Positions 48,473 through 57,859 of a DNA stretch of 64,000 bases are shown in pieces. Source of the stretch: Deltaproteobacteria bacterium. GTDB lineage: Bacteria > JADJOY01. The stretch covers positions 434,001 through 498,000 of the forward strand of contig JADJOY010000003.1 in assembly GCA_016713535.1 (NCBI GenBank). The letters run 5' to 3'. Positions within the stretch are counted from its first letter, which is position 1. The number at the start of each line of letters is the position of its first letter. A program made the translations under genes and the position numbers. The notes below the pieces were generated by a model. The model was not told the DNA's origin. It saw only the letters and a program-made list of their open reading frames with translations, and made no database searches.

Positions 48473-49048
48473 TCAGCGGCCCGCGAAGCGGCCCACGCGG
48501 CGCCGCGCCACCTCGACCACCGCGTGGTCGGCCGCGGGCCACAGCACCTCGAGCGGGCCGAACCCCCGGCGCGCCGCGAGCACCAGCGTGACCACGATCG
48601 CCGCCGCCGTGATCGCGACGTTGGGCCACGCGTCGAGCTGCCACTGGCCCGACCACTCGAGCTGCACGCGGTCGGTGAACGGGACGAGATAGGCCATCGG
48701 CCACGTGTAGCCGTCGCCGCCGCGTGAGCCGACCAGATCGCAGAGCAGGTGGAGGTGGAACGCGGCGAAGGCGAGGGCGCCTGCCAGCACCCGGCGCTCG
48801 GCGCGCCACGCCACGAGCCCCGCCGTCACCGCCGCGGCGAGGAGGTTGTGACCGAGGACGTGATGGAGGTCGGAGCCCCAGTACACGGGATGCGCGGAGC
48901 GCGCGGTGAGGAGCTGCGGGATGGCGCCGATCGCATCGAGATCCGGGACCACGCCGGCGAGCGTCACGAGGCCCCGTTCGCGCCGCGTTAGGCTCGGCGC
49001 GCTGTTCGCGGTCAGCCAGCTCAGGAGCGCGTGGGTGAGGGGGCTCAT
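48473..49048 (-). CDS. YdjM-like membrane-bound metal-dependent hydrolase
   Basis: 191 residues from ATG 49048. MSPLTHALLSWL, GVVPDLDAIG, HHVLGHNLLAAAV and FHLHLLCDLVGSRGGDGYTW carry the histidine/aspartate pattern of the YdjM/YbcI family (H near the start, D-x-D, HH-x3-H, H-x2-D). Helical membrane segments lie between. Family members are annotated as membrane-bound hydrolases without known substrate. Confidence 0.75.
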   Translation of the reverse strand: MSPLTHALLSWLTANSAPSLTRRERGLVTLAGVVPDLDAIGAIPQLLTARSAHPVYWGSDLHHVLGHNLLAAAVTAGLVAWRAERRVLAGALAFAAFHLHLLCDLVGSRGGDGYTWPMAYLVPFTDRVQLEWSGQWQLDAWPNVAITAAAIVVTLVLAARRGFGPLEVLWPAADHAVVEVARRRVGRFAGR

Positions 49049-49228
49049 GGTCGGGGGGCGCCGCGGGCCGAGCGGCGTGCGGACCTGGTCGTCCCACGGC
49101 CGTGGCCCTCGGCGCAAGGGCGAAACGCCCGAAATCGCCCCCCGGATACCAGCTCAAAAACTTGACACCGGACGTCACCGAGCCCTATCGACCCTCCCGC
49201 GCCTTCCGTGTCCAGATCAAATGCATGA

Positions 49229-51892
49229 ATGATTCCTGCATATTCGGGCCGGCGCGATATCTGCAACATGACGGGGTGCCCCGAACTCTTCCAGGCCTGC
49301 TCGTGGGCCGAGGACTTCGCTTCGATGGCGCTCGCGGAAGCTTCCTTCGATCTCGCGGACTTCGACATCGATGCACCCAACCAGGTGCTCGACAAGCGTC
49401 AGCCCGAGCCCGAGGCGCCGCCCGCGGTCGCGCCGCTCCCGCTCGGGGTTCACGGGTCGCGCCGCACGCCTACCTCGGTCACGCCGCTGCCGTTCTCGGT
49501 CACCGGGGCTTCGCCAGCGCAGCCGGCCCCGCCCGACGCCGCCGAGGCGCCGCGCCTCGACGACGGCTGGCCGTGGGAGCAGGAGCGCCAGACACCGGCC
49601 GAGGTAGGCGGCGGCTCGCGAGACAAGTCGTCGACGCTGATCAAGCGTCGCTCGCGGCGCAGCGCAGAAGAGCCGCTCACGATCAGCCACGACGGCGGCA
49701 AGCTGCGCATCCGGCTCCGCCTCCTGTTGCACGCGGTGATCACCTCGGGGGTGGCACTCGGCGTCGCGTCGTCGGCCTTCCTCTGGTACCAGATCACCAC
49801 GTCCGAGCGCCGCACGGTGGAGAAGCTCTCGACGCTCGGCCACGTGATCGCGTGGAGCGCGCGCGCCTCGCTCGCCCTCGACGGCGCCCTCGAGGAGCAG
49901 GTGATGCCCGCCGCGCAGGTGATGCTCGACGCGCTCGCCCAGGACCGCTCGATCCTCGAGGCGTGTCTCTTCACCGCCGACGCCCGCCTGGTGGCGAGCC
50001 ACTTCCGCCACGACATCGACATCAACACGCGCCGCTGCGTGCCGCGCAGCGTGAACCACGAGAGCTACACGCGCCTCGGCACCGAGATCCGCTGGGCGAT
50101 GCCGATCGAGTTCCAGAACCACCTGAACGGCACCATCACGGTGCGCGCCCAGACGCTCGTGCTTCGCGAGGAGCTCGCGCGCTCGGGGATGATCGCGGCG
50201 GTGGTCATGTGCGTCGCCACGTTGGTGGCGTTCGCCGCCACCGCGCGCTTCGAGCGCATGGTGTCGCGGCCGATCCTGGCGCTCATCGACACCGCGCAGC
50301 ACGTCACGCGCCGCAAGGACTACTCGGTGCGGGTGGACGCCGCCGGCGAGGACGAGTTCGGGCTCCTGATCGACACCTTCAACCGCATGCTCCAGCAGAT
50401 CCAGGTGCGCGATCGCGAGCTCGAGCGCCAGCGCGACCAGCTCGACAAGGAAGTGCAGGCGCGGCGCGGCGAGCTGCGCAGCCGCGAGCAGGCCGAGGAG
50501 CGGATCCGCTACCTCGCGTATTACGACGTGCTCACCGGCCTGCCCAACCGCCAGTGCCTCAAGGAGCGACTCGACCAGAGCCTGCGCGAGACGCGCCGCC
50601 ACGGCGGCCACGTCGCGGTGCTCTTCCTCGACCTCGACCGCTTCAAGGAGATCAACGACAACTTCGGCCACGGCGAAGGCGATCGGCTGCTACGCCTGGT
50701 GGCCGAGCGCGTGATGGGGTGTGTGCGCGGCTCCGACGCGGTGTCGCGCTCCGAGTCCGGGCATCCGTGCTTCACCGTGTCGCGCCAGGGCGGCGACGAG
50801 TTCACCGTGATGCTCACCCGCCTCCACAGCCGTGACGACGCCGGGCGCGTGGCCGAGCGCATGCTCAACGAGCTGCGCAAGCCGTTCGCGCTCGCGGGGC
50901 GCGAGGTGCGGGTCGGCGCGAGCATCGGCATCGCGGTGGCGCCCGACGACGGCGGCGACGTCGAGACGCTCCTCAAGCACGCCGACATGGCGATGTACCA
51001 GGCCAAGCAGGCGGGGCGCGACGCGTACTTCTTCTTCTCACCGTCGATGAGCATCGAGGCGATGCGCCGGCTGGACCTGGGCACCGATCTGCGCCGTGCC
51101 GTCGAGTGGTCCGACTTCAAGGTCCACTACCAGCCGAAGGTGGACCTCCACGACGGGCGGGTCACCGGGCTCGAGGCGCTGGTGCGCTGGGAGCACCCGA
51201 CCCGCGGCTTCATCTCGCCCGCCGACTTCATCCCGCTCGCCGAGGACCTGGGGCTGATCGGCACGCTCGGCTCGTGGGTGCTCTCGAGCGTGTGCGCGCA
51301 GATGCGCGCCTGGCTCGACGCCGGGCTACCGCCGGTGCGGATCGCGGTCAACGTCTCGAGCCATCAGTTCGCCGACCCGCACCTCTACGACATCGTGCGC
51401 GGCGCGCTGATCGAGGCGGGTCTGCCCAACGACGTGCTCGAGCTCGAGATCACCGAGAGCGCCATGATCCAGAACCCGGAGGCCGCGGTCGCGACGCTCG
51501 AGAGCTTGCGCGCGCTCGGCATCCAGGTGGCGCTCGACGACTTCGGCACCGGCTACTCGTCTCTCAACTACGTGGGCCGCCTACCGCTCGACGCGCTCAA
51601 GATCGACCGCTCGTTCGTGATGAGCATCGCCGACAGCGAGGATGGCCGCAGCATCGTCACAGCGGTCGTCGCCATGGCGCACAGCCTGGGGCTGCGCGTC
51701 GTCGCGGAAGGAGTCGAGACGATCGAGCAGGCGAGGGTGCTGCGGCGTCTGCGCTGCGATGAGATCCAGGGCTACCTCTTCAGCCGCCCGGTGCCCGACG
51801 ACCGCGTGGGCGACCTGCTCGACCGGCGCCTCGAGCTCGACGAGCTCGAGGCGCGCCCCATGTCGGGTCTCGGTACCGAGCTACGCATGTGA
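49229..51892 (+). CDS. GGDEF-EAL cyclic-di-GMP protein with membrane sensor
   Basis: 887 residues if ATG 49229 is used; later ATGs (49268, 49325) are possible. A long polar, proline-rich N terminus (about 1-155) precedes a membrane helix (about 160-185), a periplasmic domain of about 130 residues, a second helix (about 320-340) and a HAMP-coiled-coil segment (about 345-420). The GGDEF domain has FLDLDRFKEINDNFGHGEGD and an intact RQGGDEF near residue 520, with a short insertion before it. The EAL domain begins TGLEALVRWEHP near 648 and keeps DDFGTGYSSLNY, so both cyclase and phosphodiesterase sites look usable. The N-terminal sequence is unusual. Confidence 0.88.
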   Translation: MIPAYSGRRDICNMTGCPELFQACSWAEDFASMALAEASFDLADFDIDAPNQVLDKRQPEPEAPPAVAPLPLGVHGSRRTPTSVTPLPFSVTGASPAQPAPPDAAEAPRLDDGWPWEQERQTPAEVGGGSRDKSSTLIKRRSRRSAEEPLTISHDGGKLRIRLRLLLHAVITSGVALGVASSAFLWYQITTSERRTVEKLSTLGHVIAWSARASLALDGALEEQVMPAAQVMLDALAQDRSILEACLFTADARLVASHFRHDIDINTRRCVPRSVNHESYTRLGTEIRWAMPIEFQNHLNGTITVRAQTLVLREELARSGMIAAVVMCVATLVAFAATARFERMVSRPILALIDTAQHVTRRKDYSVRVDAAGEDEFGLLIDTFNRMLQQIQVRDRELERQRDQLDKEVQARRGELRSREQAEERIRYLAYYDVLTGLPNRQCLKERLDQSLRETRRHGGHVAVLFLDLDRFKEINDNFGHGEGDRLLRLVAERVMGCVRGSDAVSRSESGHPCFTVSRQGGDEFTVMLTRLHSRDDAGRVAERMLNELRKPFALAGREVRVGASIGIAVAPDDGGDVETLLKHADMAMYQAKQAGRDAYFFFSPSMSIEAMRRLDLGTDLRRAVEWSDFKVHYQPKVDLHDGRVTGLEALVRWEHPTRGFISPADFIPLAEDLGLIGTLGSWVLSSVCAQMRAWLDAGLPPVRIAVNVSSHQFADPHLYDIVRGALIEAGLPNDVLELEITESAMIQNPEAAVATLESLRALGIQVALDDFGTGYSSLNYVGRLPLDALKIDRSFVMSIADSEDGRSIVTAVVAMAHSLGLRVVAEGVETIEQARVLRRLRCDEIQGYLFSRPVPDDRVGDLLDRRLELDELEARPMSGLGTELRM

Positions 51893-51971
51893 CCCGCCGG
51901 TCGGGGAGCGTCGACGGTCCCTCGCCGACCCGACCCGCTCGTCGAGGTGCAAGGCCGCTGGTCGCCGCGGC

Positions 51972-52140
51972 GGGCACGCTCCGCGTACCCGCCGACACCC
52001 GCTGGGTCGGTGCTGGGGGAACGCTCCGCGTGCCGGCCGATACGTGCCAAGTCTGGTCTGGAGGGGCACGCTCCGCGTGCCCGCCGATACGCGCCGGGAT
52101 TGGTCCTGGAGGGGCACGCTTCGCGTGCCCGGCGATACGC
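51972..52140 (+). repeat. Four tandem ~47-bp hairpin repeats
   Basis: A 29-bp core begins at 51972, 52017, 52064 and 52112 (spacing 45, 47, 48). The core GGGCACGCTCCGCGTGCCC is an inverted repeat that folds into a stem-loop, followed by GCCGATACG. Linkers of 16-19 bases are also related (copies 2-3 and 3-4 share a CTGGAG end). The array fills most of the 342-bp gap between the GGDEF-EAL gene and yhbY; there is no gene in it. Confidence 0.8.
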
Positions 52141-52234
52141 ACCGACGCGCGCCTCGAGGAGCGCGTCGTTCCCTGTACGGACCCGATCGATCGCGCCCCG
52201 CGGCGCGCCGCCGGTCGGGCTACAAGACCGCCGC

Positions 52235-52522
52235 CTACGCGGGTAGCTCGATCTTCGGCTTCTCGGGGTGACGCCGGTAGAGGATCACCGTGTGCCCGAC
52301 GAGCCCGCACAGCTCGGACGCGGTTTCGGCGGCGAGCTCTTGCGCCATCGCGCGCTTGTCCTCGGGCTCGAGCAGCCGGACCTTGATGAGCTCGTGATCG
52401 GTGAGCGCGATCCCCACCGCGGCGACGACGCCCGCGGTGATCCCGGCCTGTCCGACGTGGGCCACCGGGCGCAGCGGGTGGGCGAGCCCGCGCAGGTGTT
52501 TTCGTTGTTTGCTGGTCAGCAT
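52235..52522 (-). CDS. yhbY: YhbY-family CRM-domain RNA-binding protein
   Basis: 95 residues, full length. MLTSKQRKHLRGLAHPLRPV, VGQAGITAGVV, ALTDHELIKVRLLEPEDKRA and a terminal GHTVILYRRHPEKPKIELP are the standard YhbY features: the L-x-x-K-Q-R-x-x-L-R start, the GxxG RNA-binding loop region (GQAG) and the closing L-Y-R strand. YhbY binds the pre-50S ribosome. The hairpin repeats lie just downstream. Confidence 0.9.
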   Translation of the reverse strand: MLTSKQRKHLRGLAHPLRPVAHVGQAGITAGVVAAVGIALTDHELIKVRLLEPEDKRAMAQELAAETASELCGLVGHTVILYRRHPEKPKIELPA

Positions 52523-52589
52523 CGCTCTCTTCGCTTTCGTTGGGGCGCGCGAGCGTAGTCGATCGCGCTCGCCGCGGGCAGCGTCTGGG

Positions 52590-53060
52590 TCTGCCGCGCC
52601 CGGGCGGGGGGGGGGGGGCGGGGGGGGGGGGGGGGGGGGGGGGGCCCCCGGGGGGGGGCCGCCGGCCGGGCGCGGCCGCGGGGGCGCAGGGGCGGCGCGG
52701 CCGGGCGGGCCGGCCGGGCGCGGGCGGCGGGGGCGGGGCGGAGGCGGCCAACGGGCGCGGGCGGGCCCCTATTCGCGCGGCGGGCCGCCGCCGCCCGGTG
52801 GCCTCCGCGGGCCCCAGGCCGGCGGGGCCGCCGCGTGCTGCCGGCGCCCCGCGCGTCTACGCGCACCGCCCGCCGTCCGGCCAAGCGTCCGGCGCGCGGG
52901 GGGCGCGTGGGGCGCTGCGCGGGGGCAGCGCGTCGGACGCGCCGCCGGGGGGGGGGGGGGCGGCGGCCGCGGGGGCGGGCGGCGCGCGCCCGTCGGCCCT
53001 GTGCACGCCTGGGGCGCGTGGGCCTCCGCGGCCCGCCCAGGTCCGCGTGGCCGCGGGGCC
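52590..53060. other. Extreme poly-G/GC tract, probably corrupted sequence
   Basis: From about 52590 the sequence becomes almost all G and C with runs of more than 20 G (around 52620-52665) and later runs at 52945-52960. Nothing comparable occurs elsewhere in the window. Low-quality reads from dark-cycle sequencing give such poly-G calls, so this may be an assembly artefact. No gene can be supported across the 1.2 kb between yhbY and the first tandem porin; long open frames here are artefacts of the base composition. Confidence 0.7.
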
Positions 53061-53082
53061 GCGCGCCCGCGCTGGTCGCTCG

Positions 53083-53300
53083 CCGTTCCCGCGCCCCCAC
53101 CCCGGGTCGCGGCTCCGTCGTCGCGCTGGCGGGCTCGTGTCGTCGCGTTCGTGTCGCGTGTTCTCGCGCCGCTTGTCGGTGGCGCGTGTCGGCTCGCTGA
53201 AGACGGCCTGGCCTCATGCGCTCGGCAAGCGCTGCCGCGCGCCCGGTGCTGACGGCGTCGTGCACCACAGTGCCGCGGCCCCAGTACCCGCGTCCGCTCG
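53083..53300. repeat. Diverged ~210-bp repeat, copy 1 of 2
   Basis: About 53083-53300 aligns by eye with 57641-57850: both contain TTCTCGCGCCG (53161 and 57720), ATGCGCTC (53216 and 57766) and a nearly identical GCGCTG...GCGCGCCCGG...TGCTGACGGCG stretch (53230 and 57780). This copy is shifted toward G and C. It is not coding in any frame that I recognise. The rest of the gap to 53761 shows no supported gene. Confidence 0.5.
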
Positions 53301-53761
53301 GCGCGCCGCGGGGGGGGTGCGGTCCGTCGGCAGCGCGGCGACTCCTCGGCAACGCCCTCGCCGGGCGTCCGGCTCTCAAGGCCGGGGGCTGGCGGCGCGG
53401 GTGCCTCGCGGGCGCGCGCCGGTGTGGGTCGCGGTCACCGCCGCCTCCTCGGCCGCTCGGCCGTGCCGGCCGAGTACGAGCGCCTTCGAGGTCAGGCCGT
53501 GGTGGCCTGGGCTCAGCAATCGGTCTCCGGATTTCCCGGGGCAGTTCCAAATGGACCACCACGATTTGGATCGCCCTTGCGCCGAACGGGCTGGAGGGCG
53601 GCGCTTCGTCGCCGCCGAAGCCGATGGGACGCCGAGACCGGTCGCTACGAATCGTGACGTTGCATATAGCGCGCACCGGGACGCGGTGTGCCTTGACCAC
53701 CGCATGGGGCTCGTGAGAACGTCGCGCGCCCTCACGTGAGGGCCACCTCACCAGCGCGCGA

Positions 53762-55237
53762 ATGAGCCTCGTCCGAGCCCACCTCCTCGCACCTCGCCGC
53801 GCGCGTCGTGCTCCCGGGGGGCTTGGCGCAGTCCTCGTCTTCGTGTGCGTCTTGCAGGTGATCGACGCGCGCGCACAGACGGGGCTCGTGCTCGACGAGA
53901 CCGGTGCGAGCGCGCGCAGCGGCGCCATGGGCCAAGCCTTCACCGGCATCGCCGACGATTCGGCCGCTGCGTACTACAACCCCGCGGGGCTCGCCTTCGA
54001 CGGCCCGAAAGAGACCATCCTCGGCTTCCGCTACATGGAGGCCGACACCTTCATCGACTTCGTCGGACCGCCGCCGCCCTCGCCGTACCCGCCTCCACCC
54101 GCCGATCCCACCGACCCAGGAGTGCGGCCGGTGCTCGTCACCACGGACACCGAGTGGAACCCGCCGATCACCACCGGGTTGGTGGTGGGCGTGTCGGGGC
54201 ACTTCGCGCCGCCGAGCCTCGTCGAGGACTTCCCGTGGCTCGACCGCCTCCACTACGGCGTGATCTTGAACCTCGGCATCTCGTCGCAGAACACGTTCCA
54301 CACCTACGAGGACTACAGCCAGCCGTATTTCTTCCGCTACGACACGCGCCCCGACCTGCTCTCCGCGGTGGCGACGATCGCCTACCGGCCGTGGGATTGG
54401 ATCTCGTTCGGCGCGGGCGTGATTCCCAACGTCAACGCGTACCAGTCCAACTACGCCAAGATCCGCCTCAACGCGCCTGCGGATGATCCGACCAAGGGCT
54501 TCGACATCGCGATCAAGGTCCACTCGGTGATGGAGTTCTCGCCGGTGGGCGGGATCATGCTGCGCGTCCCCGTGCCCGACATGCCCGAGGATTTCCTGCA
54601 GCTCGGCTTCAGCTACCGCGGCCAGATCGGCAACTTCTTCGGCACCGGTCCCTCCTTCACGGTGCTCGGCGAGGGCACCCCGGACGGCGGCTTCGATCCG
54701 CAGACCGAGCTGCCGGTGGGGCTGATCGTGAACTACGCGGGCTTCGCGCCGGCGCAGTGGAGCTTCGGGATCGGGCTCCGACCCAACGAGCGCCTCACGC
54801 TCGGCGCCGACCTCGTCTACAAGGAGTTCTACGCCTTCAAGGTGTTCATCCACCGCAAGCCCACCCCGGAGTTCGAGAACACCCTCGTGCCGCGCTTCGG
54901 CGTCGAGTACGAGATGCCGGTCGCGAGCGAGTGGCCGGTGCTCGACCTCCTCGAGCGCATCGACTGGCGCGTCGGCTACTACTACGAGCCCACGCCGAAC
55001 CCGTCGCTCAACGGCGTCCAGAACATCCTCGACTGCAACCAGCACGTCGCATCGGGCGGGGTGGGGCTCAACTTCGCGCCGATCGCCGAGGAAGCGCGGC
55101 TGCGCGTCGATCTCTATGGCCAGTTCCACCAGCTCGTCGATCGCTTCACGATGAACGAGGGCGACCTGCGGCGCGGACCGTACACCGCCGGCGGCAGCGT
55201 CTTCGCCCTCGGCCTCGAAGTGCGGGTGGACTGGTGA
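53762..55237 (+). CDS. OMPP1/FadL-family outer-membrane protein, tandem copy 1
   Basis: 491 residues, intact. Signal peptide (GLGAVLVFVCVLQVIDARA) cleaved near residue 38; the FadL plug region runs to YYNPAGL at residues 71-77 (ARSGAMGQAFTGIADDSAAA). The C terminus ends in an aromatic residue (LEVRVDW) as a beta barrel should. It is followed directly by a second homologue with GTGA overlap. The two share TLVPR[FI]G[VA]EYE/A and YYYEP[TS][PA]NP[ST]L motifs, so they are a tandem duplication. Probable importers of hydrophobic compounds. Confidence 0.85.
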   Translation: MSLVRAHLLAPRRARRAPGGLGAVLVFVCVLQVIDARAQTGLVLDETGASARSGAMGQAFTGIADDSAAAYYNPAGLAFDGPKETILGFRYMEADTFIDFVGPPPPSPYPPPPADPTDPGVRPVLVTTDTEWNPPITTGLVVGVSGHFAPPSLVEDFPWLDRLHYGVILNLGISSQNTFHTYEDYSQPYFFRYDTRPDLLSAVATIAYRPWDWISFGAGVIPNVNAYQSNYAKIRLNAPADDPTKGFDIAIKVHSVMEFSPVGGIMLRVPVPDMPEDFLQLGFSYRGQIGNFFGTGPSFTVLGEGTPDGGFDPQTELPVGLIVNYAGFAPAQWSFGIGLRPNERLTLGADLVYKEFYAFKVFIHRKPTPEFENTLVPRFGVEYEMPVASEWPVLDLLERIDWRVGYYYEPTPNPSLNGVQNILDCNQHVASGGVGLNFAPIAEEARLRVDLYGQFHQLVDRFTMNEGDLRRGPYTAGGSVFALGLEVRVDW

Positions 55238-56605
55238 GCCGGCGGCGCATCGGTCGGGGAGGCGTGCGGCGCGCGCGCTGGATCGCGCTCGCTTGCGTGG
55301 CGATGGCCGGTACCGCGCGAGCCCAGACGGGGCTCTACTTCGATGAGTACGGTGGCGACGCGCGCAGCGCCGCCATGGGCCAGGCGTTCACCGGCCTCGC
55401 CGACACCGCGGCCGCCGCCTACTACAACCCGGGCGGCGTCGGCTTCGCGCCGGCCCAGACCTCGCTCGGCTTCCGCTACACGAACCCCGAGCTCAGGATC
55501 GAGTTTCGCGGTGAGCCCCCCGGAGGACGTCTCGACCGATGCACCTTCCACCCAGGGCATGGTCATCAGCGTCCTCTCGGATCTCGACCATCCCGGCCTC
55601 AACAAGCGCTTCCCGTGGCTCGAGCCGCTCGCGCTGGGCGTCGAGGTGTTCCTGCCGCTGCCGCAGGTGAACAGCTTCTCCGTTCACCAGCACGGCGCAG
55701 GCCTACTTCTTCCGCTACGACACCCGGCCCGACGTGCTCTCGTTGGTGTTCTCGCTCGCCTACCGGATCACGGATTGGCTCTCGATCGGCGGCGGCTTCA
55801 TGCCGAACTTCGACAGCCTCCAGGACAACCACGCCAACGTGCGCCTCAACGCGCCCGAGGGCGACCCCACCATGGGCACCGACCTCGAGCTCGAGCAGGA
55901 GGCCACGGGTACCTTCACGCCGCTGCTCGGCATCCTCATCAAAGCGCCGAACGAGGGGCTGCGCGACGTGATCTCGCTCGGGCTCTCCTATCGCGGGCGG
56001 GTGAAGAACTACTTCGGCACCGGCCGCAGCGATCAGTCGGTGGGGCTCGGGCTGCCCGACTTGAGCTTCTTCCAGCTCGTCTACATCCGCGGCGAGCTCG
56101 TGAACTTCGTGGGCTTCGTCCCCGAGCAGTACTCGGCCGGGCTCGGGCTGCACCCGATGGAGCGGCTCACGGTCGGGCTGGATCTCACCTACAAGCGCTG
56201 GGAGGACTTCACCTTCTGGCTCGACCAGGCGCCCAACCCCGGTTCCAGAACACGCTGGTTCCCCGGATCGGCGCCGAATACGCCATCCCCATCGGCGGCG
56301 ACATCCTGGGTGTGGGCCACTTCACGTACTGCCGGGTGCGCGGCGGCTACTACTACGAGCCGAGCGCCAACCCCACGCTTTCCGGCCGCCAGAACATCAT
56401 CGACAACGACCAGCACGTCGCCAGCATCGGGATCGGCCTCGACACCATCCTGATGAACAAATACACGATCAACTACGACATCCTCTTCCAGGCCCACGTC
56501 TTCAACCACCGCCGCACCAAGAACGTCTACGACCCGCTCTTCCCGCCGTTCGTCTCCGAGGGCGAGGTCTACACCACCGGCTTCGACGTCAACTTCGGGT
56601 GGTGA
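55234..56605 (+). CDS. OMPP1/FadL-family outer-membrane protein, tandem copy 2 (three frameshifts)
   Basis: About 457 residues, GTG start overlapping the upstream stop (GTGA). Signal segment ARWIALACVAMAGTARA precedes GDARSAAMGQAFTGLADTAA and YYNPGGVGF. Three indels are needed: an extra T near 55505 (gives RIEFAVSPPEDVS), an extra G near 55681 (gives FSFTSTAQAYFFRYDTRPD) and a missing C near 56242 (gives PRFQNTLVPRIGAEYA). Each repair restores sequence matching copy 1, so the gene is probably intact in the organism. C terminus VNFGW fits an outer-membrane barrel. Confidence 0.75.
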
Positions 56606-56658
56606 GGGGCGAGCGGTGAGGGCGCTCGTGCCGCGATCGTCGCGGCGCGGGGATGTAG

Positions 56659-57072
56659 TTGCGTGCCCGGTGGATGGATCCCACCACGGGCCGGTTTGAG
56701 TCGAGGGATCCGTGGGGGGGGAGCAACTTTGATCCGCAGAGTCTCCACCGATACACGTACGCGCACCTTGACCCCGCCAACAAGCTTGATCCAACCGGAA
56801 AGTTCACGCTGATCGAGCTGCTGATTGTTGTGGCGATTGTCGGGATTCTGGCTTCGATAGCGATACCGCAGATTCTCGGGGCTAAGAAAGGCGCTTGCGC
56901 GGCGAATATGGCTCTCTTCTTTGCTACGTTTGGTAAGCCGAGCGTTCTCGTCGCGAAAAAGTTGGGGATCGATCCAGTTTTTGTGCACCTATCGGGTGAC
57001 ACTCACCTATCGAACGGTGCCACTCTCAGTGGCGCGTTCGAGCTGCCCTCCGGCCCTGAACCGACCTCCTGA
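56659..57072 (+). pseudogene. Rhs core-domain remnant fused to a pilin-like hydrophobic helix
   Basis: 137 codons, TTG start directly after a TAG, so no upstream Rhs body remains. Residues 3-47 are the end of the Rhs-repeat-associated core: RARWMDPTTGRF, ESRDPWGG, SLHRYTYAHLDPANKLDPTG. Directly after, residues 49-66 read FTLIELLIVVAIVGILAS, the class-III signal and helix of type IV pilins with glutamate at position 5, but with Lys48 between Gly47 and Phe49. The C-terminal 70 residues are unrecognised. Base composition (about 53% GC) differs from the surroundings, so it was probably acquired. It may be a broken Rhs effector tip or a domesticated fragment. Confidence 0.6.
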
Positions 57073-57640
57073 CGGTCACGGGAACTTGGTTCTCGATCAG
57101 GAGGCTATTCAACGACCTCGCTCGCCCTTAACTCGGAGAGACCCCAAGCCTTGAGGGGGTCATGGGCCGACAGTTGCCAGGTGCGTGAGAAGCGGTGCGC
57201 TTCTACGACCGGAGTCACACCACGCGGTGGCGGCGATAGGCGAGCGCGGCGGCTAGGCGGCTGCACGCCAAGGCTGCGGCCCAGGGTACGAGCACGCACG
57301 GGCAACGGATAACCGACGCGTCCAGATCCCAGGGCTAGGAGATGGGTCCGCGGGGGCCAACGGGGAACTTCCGCGTGGGAGGCGTCGAGGATCTGGCGTG
57401 CAGCCGATCGCCGTCGACACTACGCGCCCCGTGCTCCGATCAGCCCCGGTCCGGAGGACGTTGTTTTGCTGCGCCCTCCGGCGTCTGGCAGCCGCGTCTC
57501 GGTGAGGAAGGTGGGGCGGCAAGTTCCCGCGAACGGTGACAGGCGCCGCATGCGATCGCCTATCGCCTGGGAGCTCACCCATCAGCCACGCCTAATCACG
57601 AATGGGCGAGGTGCGCGCCCGCACGAGTGCTGAGGTCGCG

Positions 57641-57850
57641 CGCCAGTTCCGCAGCCACCAGCTCTGGGATCCCGGACATCACGCAGTGCGCCTGGCTCGA
57701 GACACCGTCGTATCGCAGGTTCTCGCGCCGTGGCGACAGAAGCCTCCTCGAGGCGGATGGCACTGATGCGCTCCAGCAGCGCTGCGCGCGCCCGGATGCT
57801 GACGGCGCGGGGCAGGAAGGCGACCAGTCACCGCGCCACTAGCGACCCGC
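57641..57850. repeat. Diverged ~210-bp repeat, copy 2 of 2
   Basis: Counterpart of 53083-53300. The clearest block is 57766-57807 (ATGCGCTC, GCGCTGCGCGCGCCCGG and TGCTGACGGCG), against 53216-53257. On the minus strand one frame reads AVSIRARAALLERISAIRLE, and copy 1 gives AVSTGRAAALAERMRPGRLQ, so the repeat could derive from an old coding sequence, but no family is recognised. Confidence 0.5.
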
Positions 57851-57859
57851 CGCGGTGAC
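57827..57859. repeat. Hairpin downstream of the RAYT transposase
   Basis: GTCACCGCG and CGCGGTGAC form a perfect 9-bp stem with a 15-base loop, about 280 bases beyond the transposase stop. RAYT transposases act on REP hairpins near their genes, so this is a candidate, but no GTAG/GGAG-type tetranucleotide foot was identified. Confidence 0.3.

Noticed and set aside
51972-52140. Possible CRISPR array
   Set aside because: Only four units, the cores are palindromic and diverged, linkers are related to each other rather than unique, and there are no cas genes.
53597-53618. GGCGGCG-CTTCGT-CGCCGCC hairpin as a terminator
   Set aside because: No gene ends nearby and no U-run follows; it may be chance in GC-rich DNA.
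52516-53949. Minus-strand open frame of 477 codons through the poly-G tract
   Set aside because: Proline/arginine low-complexity translation of probably corrupted sequence.
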